Notes under the pieces: model-generated
The model's database searches: none
The model's input: only the letters and a program-made list of their open reading frames with translations
Told to the model about the DNA's origin: nothing
Translations under genes and position numbers: made by a program
Shown: positions 63,501-64,000 of the stretch, in pieces
Layout: every line of letters starts with the position of its first letter
How positions within the stretch are numbered: the first letter of the stretch is position 1
Assembly: GCA_947044365.1 (NCBI GenBank)
Contig: OX345639.1
Location: 1,065,001 to 1,129,000 of the forward strand
From: Petrosia ficiformis
Lineage: Eukaryota; Porifera; Demospongiae; Haplosclerida; Petrosiidae
DNA length: 64,000 bases
Direction of reading: 5' to 3'

Positions 63501-64000
63501 TATCTTTTTGACACTATAGTTTACCTTCACCAGAACCAGCTCAATATACTGTATATAGACCTGTATTGATCATGTTTGCACTTGTTGATGGCATGCACCG
63601 AATTCTCAAGGTTTGTCTCTCTCTCTTTCTCTCTTTCTCTCTCTCTCTTTCTCTCTCTCTCCCCTTCCTTTATCTGTTTCAACAATCTTTGTCATTCTCA
63701 TGTCTCTGTTGTTATAATCATACATCATACATATTAATTTTATATTTATTAGAAATCACTATCTGCCACTGGAGCTGAACTTTTAACAACTATGTTGGAA
63801 TACATTCGTAACAATGATGTGGCTATTGGAGAAGGTTGTGACAAGGTGAATATTAATTCTGTATTGTGGTTTATTGTAATAAATTATGTATGACTGGTAT
63901 ATTATTACATGTATATTGTATTGTCTATTCAAGCTTTTGGCAAAATATCAAGAAGAAATACTACCAGCTGAATCATTTGAAGAGTTCTGTGATGTGATTG
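19698..64000 (+). CDS. UBR4: UBR4 N-recognin E3 ubiquitin ligase (3'-truncated by window)
   Basis: About 107 exons in the window, all with GT-AG introns and consistent phase, give ~5318 codons. Human UBR4 has 5183 residues. Exons and domains are given in the ten segment entries below. UBR4 is a giant cytoplasmic scaffold that binds N-degrons, pairs with KCMF1 and calmodulin in vertebrates, and ubiquitinates stress-import and orphan proteins together with UBE2A/B. The order seen is: N-terminal helical arm, UBR box (~1759-1831), beta-propeller, galactose-binding-like domain, acidic/Gln-rich linkers, zinc-ribbon region (~3813-3894), helical region, then the hemiRING/UZI ligase module from ~4990. 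The frame is open at 64000 within [16 protein letters not shown], which matches the last ~30 residues of the family, so few codons are missing. Start 19698 (MEAEEKKEK) is the ATG closest to the conserved part. Weak points: the exon 90 donor (GTCCGT) and poorly conserved linker exons. Confidence 0.97.
23741..26929 (+). other. UBR4: UBR4 exons 12-21
   Basis: Exons: 23741-24080, 24236-24872, 25110-25162, 25224-25344, 25416-25518, 25694-25883, 26023-26252, 26320-26433, 26496-26582, 26810-26929. Exon 12 is acidic and Ser-rich. Exon 13 starts with a poly-Pro run ([13 protein letters not shown]), also present at this place in vertebrate UBR4, followed by [16 protein letters not shown]. Exons 15-16 have [16 protein letters not shown] and [21 protein letters not shown], matching the family. 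The intron 26930-27229 is CT-rich, with a C-run near 27004-27014. Confidence 0.92.
28681..29290. repeat. Giant (GGAT)n/(GGAC)n compound array, UBR4 intron 23
   Basis: About 32 GGAT units switch abruptly near 28812 to about 77 uninterrupted GGAC units up to ~29120. GGAT units return after a short degenerate stretch. Both strands are open in several frames for 150-260 codons ([16 protein letters not shown]), purely from periodicity. Confidence 0.97.
29648..30086. mobile_element. Non-autonomous element with CATCCCTATGATTGCTTT ends, UBR4 intron 24
   Basis: CATCCCTATGATTGCTTT (29651-29668) and its perfect inverted copy (30066-30083) bound ~430 bp of GC-richer sequence. A weaker second copy of the right end, AAAGCAGTCATAAGGATA, lies 50 bp inside. 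There is no coding capacity. Confidence 0.72.
31432..32945 (+). other. UBR4: UBR4 exons 31-35: UBR box and linker
   Basis: Exons: 31432-31575, 31945-32019, 32076-32179, 32502-32658, 32778-32945. The UBR box spans two exons: [51 protein letters not shown]. All expected Cys/His zinc ligands appear present. This is the zinc-finger fold that recognises destabilising N-terminal residues. A basic Lys/Arg-rich linker (exons 33-34) and the helical [17 protein letters not shown] block follow. Confidence 0.97.
33329..37005 (+). other. UBR4: UBR4 exons 36-46: beta-propeller region
   Basis: Exons: 33329-33511, 33574-33636, 34239-34328, 34682-34774, 34828-34983, 35237-35365, 35608-35692, 35851-35923, 36091-36235, 36620-36697, 36757-37005. 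WD-like strands match family blocks: [79 protein letters not shown], then [10 protein letters not shown]. In UBR4 this propeller packs against the UBR box arm. Confidence 0.95.
37006..38327. other. UBR4 introns 46 and 47
   Basis: Apart from exon 47 (37630-37719), these introns hold short ACATGTAC runs, a (TTCT)n tract at 37561-37583 and a MITE at 38055-38246. Nothing else was recognised. Confidence 0.5.
38055..38246. mobile_element. MITE family B, copy 1 (UBR4 intron 47)
   Basis: It starts AGGGACACTTTCTC and ends GGGAAAATGTCCCT, an inverted pair. The interior has TTTGGTATCTAAGAAGGTTAATAATAA. A relative lies at 48451-48639. Confidence 0.7.
38475..38930. repeat. Higher-order TCTA array, UBR4 intron 48
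   Basis: (TCTA)n blocks of variable length are separated about nine times by the same CTACCTATAGCTATC spacer, giving a two-level repeat. Confidence 0.93.
39868..40135. mobile_element. Dispersed repeat family C, copy 1 (possible tRNA-derived SINE, minus)
   Basis: Shares ~200 bp with 42757-43015, including CTTGATCGAAGCTCRCACTA and GGTCGCTGCCTGGATCATTA. Just to the right (40136-40200), the minus strand reads GTGGACAGAGC, then GGTTCAAATTCC, resembling tRNA A-box remnants and a B box. A truncated or rearranged SINE is inferred. Confidence 0.65.
40150..40615. repeat. ~120-bp tandem satellite, UBR4 intron 50
   Basis: Four copies of a unit containing TCCACTACTATAGGTTGTAG, then CAAATATACTGTATTTAAATA. 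The copies are nearly identical and adjoin the right edge of the family C repeat. Confidence 0.93.
41240..41665. repeat. (CCAT)n/(TCTA)n array, UBR4 intron 51
   Basis: About 420 bp of CCAT, TCAT and TCTA tetranucleotides directly upstream of the exon 52 acceptor. It supplies the pyrimidine tract and produces spurious PSIH/LSIH frames. Confidence 0.95.
42757..43015. mobile_element. Dispersed repeat family C, copy 2 (UBR4 intron 54)
   Basis: Same orientation and order as the copy at 39868-40135, with ~90% identity over the first 190 bp by eye. It is followed by a (CAGTA)n run at ~43016-43107. Confidence 0.8.
43355..43420. repeat. (ATT)n, UBR4 intron 56
   Basis: About 20 ATT trinucleotides 13 bp after the exon 56 donor. 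Confidence 0.95.
43965..44215. repeat. (CCAT)n with internal duplication, UBR4 intron 57
   Basis: CCAT/TCAT array in which a ~105-bp block containing TTCTTCCACCTGTCCATATA is present twice. Confidence 0.92.
45040..46125. repeat. 1.1-kb 14-bp minisatellite, UBR4 intron 59
   Basis: About 75 units of GTATAGTGTACAAT and variants GTACAGTGTACAAT and GTACATGTACAAT. Variants alternate in blocks, indicating local amplification. The minus strand has no stops in three frames for 340-371 codons ([12 protein letters not shown] type); these are not genes. Confidence 0.97.
46384..46706. other. UBR4 intron 60
   Basis: 323 bp, AT-rich, with short GTACAT runs at its left side. Nothing else was recognised. Confidence 0.6.
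47255..47400. repeat. UBR4: Three partial copies around the UBR4 exon 63 acceptor
   Basis: The block GGCCTCATTCCCAATCCTCTA occurs at about 47258 and 47345, and a shorter copy CAATCCCAATCCTCTATATT lies at ~47314. The true acceptor (CCTCTATAG, exon from 47367) sits in the last copy. The copy just upstream reads CCTCTATAT, lacking the AG by one base. Confidence 0.85.
48451..48639. mobile_element. MITE family B, copy 2 (UBR4 intron 66)
   Basis: It starts AGGGACCTTTTCCTGCC and ends TGCAGGAAGATGTCCCT, an inverted pair of ~17 bp. It shares TTTGGTATC and AATTAATA-type interior blocks with 38055-38246. Confidence 0.72.
49085..49350. repeat. (CCAT)n array, UBR4 intron 67
   Basis: CCAT/TCAT/TCTA tetranucleotides filling most of the intron, directly before the exon 68 acceptor. 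Confidence 0.95.
50955..51325. repeat. (TGTA)n array, UBR4 intron 72
   Basis: About 370 bp of TGTA units with regularly spaced GCATGTATATA interruptions. Open in several frames on both strands (YVCM, HTYI). Confidence 0.95.
51997..52153. mobile_element. MITE family E, copy 1 (UBR4 intron 73)
   Basis: 157 bp bounded by CAGTGTTTCCCCC and its exact inverse GGGGGAAACACTG. The interior has GATAAATATTAAGGGTGG and AATGTTCAATCAGTGTT. CAGTGTTTCCC ends are typical of hAT MITEs. No clear target duplication. Confidence 0.85.
54850..55230. repeat. ACATGTACATATATGTTTAT repeat, UBR4 intron 83
   Basis: About eleven units of ~30-36 bp built on TGTACATATATGTTTATATC followed by TATGTGCA. Open in several frames. 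Confidence 0.93.
56036..56204. mobile_element. MITE family E, copy 2 (UBR4 intron 86)
   Basis: 169-bp relative of 51997-52153, same orientation: starts CAGTGTTTCCAATTGG, ends GGGGGAAACATTG. Flanks read CTTACAA on the left and CTTATAA on the right, a possible decayed target duplication. Confidence 0.82.
57165..57355. repeat. CT/C-rich tract, UBR4 intron 90
   Basis: About 190 bp of CTCC, CCCT and CT repeats, strongly polypyrimidine on the plus strand. Confidence 0.93.
58198..58459. mobile_element. MITE with perfect CCAGGGTTTAATCTAG ends and G-tracts (UBR4 intron 93)
   Basis: CCAGGGTTTAATCTAG at 58197 and its exact inverse at 58445-58460 bound ~260 bp. The interior contains a ~24-base G run (58257-58280), a second G run near 58374-58386, and a third before CATTTGCCCCCC. 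No exact target duplication. Confidence 0.82.
58735..58965. mobile_element. Dispersed repeat family D, copy 2 (UBR4 intron 94)
   Basis: Same order of blocks as 6541-6775 in POLK: GTTCAYATTSACARYGACCTC, TATAGTGTATAGTTTA, ACTCAATAATGAARC, AACTAAARTTATGAAT, AATGACCTTTA. Confidence 0.6.
59345..59935. repeat. 42-bp minisatellite, UBR4 intron 95
   Basis: About 14 near-identical units, ATTATGTCCTGTTTGTACTG then ACTACTGCCTCATATCATTAGG. Two deletion and substitution variants recur in the same order, so the array grew by duplication of multi-unit blocks. Confidence 0.95.
60508..60625. repeat. (TCTG)n array, UBR4 intron 96
   Basis: About 28 TCTG-type units, directly before the exon 97 acceptor. Confidence 0.95.
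61480..61795. repeat. 20-bp minisatellite, UBR4 intron 100
   Basis: About 16 units of TTCCTAGATACCAAATATTA interspersed with the shorter TTCCTAGATACCTAATTAC. Confidence 0.95.
62515..62790. repeat. ~80-bp tandem repeat, UBR4 intron 102
   Basis: Three to four units containing TTATAATCCAGACACATTAT, then TGATGATGTCATTAGTTATT and AGTATTTATAATCTAATTAT. Confidence 0.9.

Larger units (their letters stand above)
60177..64000 (+). other. UBR4: UBR4 exons 96-107: hemiRING/UZI ligase module
   Basis: Exons: 60177-60305, 60649-60738, 60953-61081, 61138-61209, 61274-61335, 61910-62035, 62277-62471, 62836-62920, 63305-63444, 63520-63610, 63753-63845, 63934-64000 (open). Hallmarks: [20 protein letters not shown], the basic helix [20 protein letters not shown], the [14 protein letters not shown] finger (~4995-4998), [15 protein letters not shown] (His/Cys ligands ~5039-5048), [35 protein letters not shown]. 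This module is the atypical E3 unit that recruits UBE2A/UBE2B in human UBR4. All Cys/His positions I can compare are kept, so the ligase is probably active. Confidence 0.97.

Noticed and set aside
1..64000. Search for viral or retroelement proteins (reverse transcriptase, integrase, capsid, transposase)
   Set aside because: No frame with the expected motifs was found. All mobile sequence seen is short and non-coding.

Overview
This is a gene-dense, intron-rich, AT-rich animal nuclear segment. Five protein-coding genes were reconstructed from conserved protein stretches and GT-AG splice sites. Exon phases are consistent at every junction of all five models, including about 107 exons of the largest gene. 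A collagen galactosyltransferase and a ciliary transition-zone protein point to Metazoa. Short intergenic gaps (about 100-450 bp), introns mostly of 50-700 bp and the many ACATGTAC-type intron repeats suggest a compact early-branching animal, most likely a sponge. The organism assignment is inference.

Layout: (1) 490-2367 (+), a CARD plus Death-domain adaptor resembling CRADD/RAIDD. (2) 2574-7427 (-), DNA polymerase kappa (POLK), tail-to-tail with gene 1. (3) 7528-13559 (+), a procollagen galactosyltransferase (COLGALT/GLT25D family), starting 100 bp from POLK. (4) 14006-19599 (-), TMEM237. (5) 19698-64000 (+), the giant N-recognin E3 ligase UBR4, starting 98 bp from TMEM237. UBR4 runs off the right edge, probably only a few tens of codons before its stop. 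The two head-to-head pairs look like bidirectional promoters.

The genes do not form one pathway. They cover apoptotic/inflammatory scaffolding, translesion DNA synthesis, collagen glycosylation in the ER, ciliary gating and ubiquitin-dependent degradation. Most non-coding sequence is intronic and is filled by microsatellites, minisatellites and short non-autonomous DNA elements. Several element families occur twice in introns of different genes; one copy has an exact 8-bp target-site duplication. Many long open frames in the window come only from these repeats.

I found no clearly new multi-gene system. The most unusual items are a Cys/His-rich 17-residue tandem repeat in the POLK tail next to its ubiquitin-binding zinc finger, the CARD-DD adaptor itself, a one-base-different decoy splice acceptor in UBR4, a foldback element in TMEM237, and the set of short elements shared between introns.
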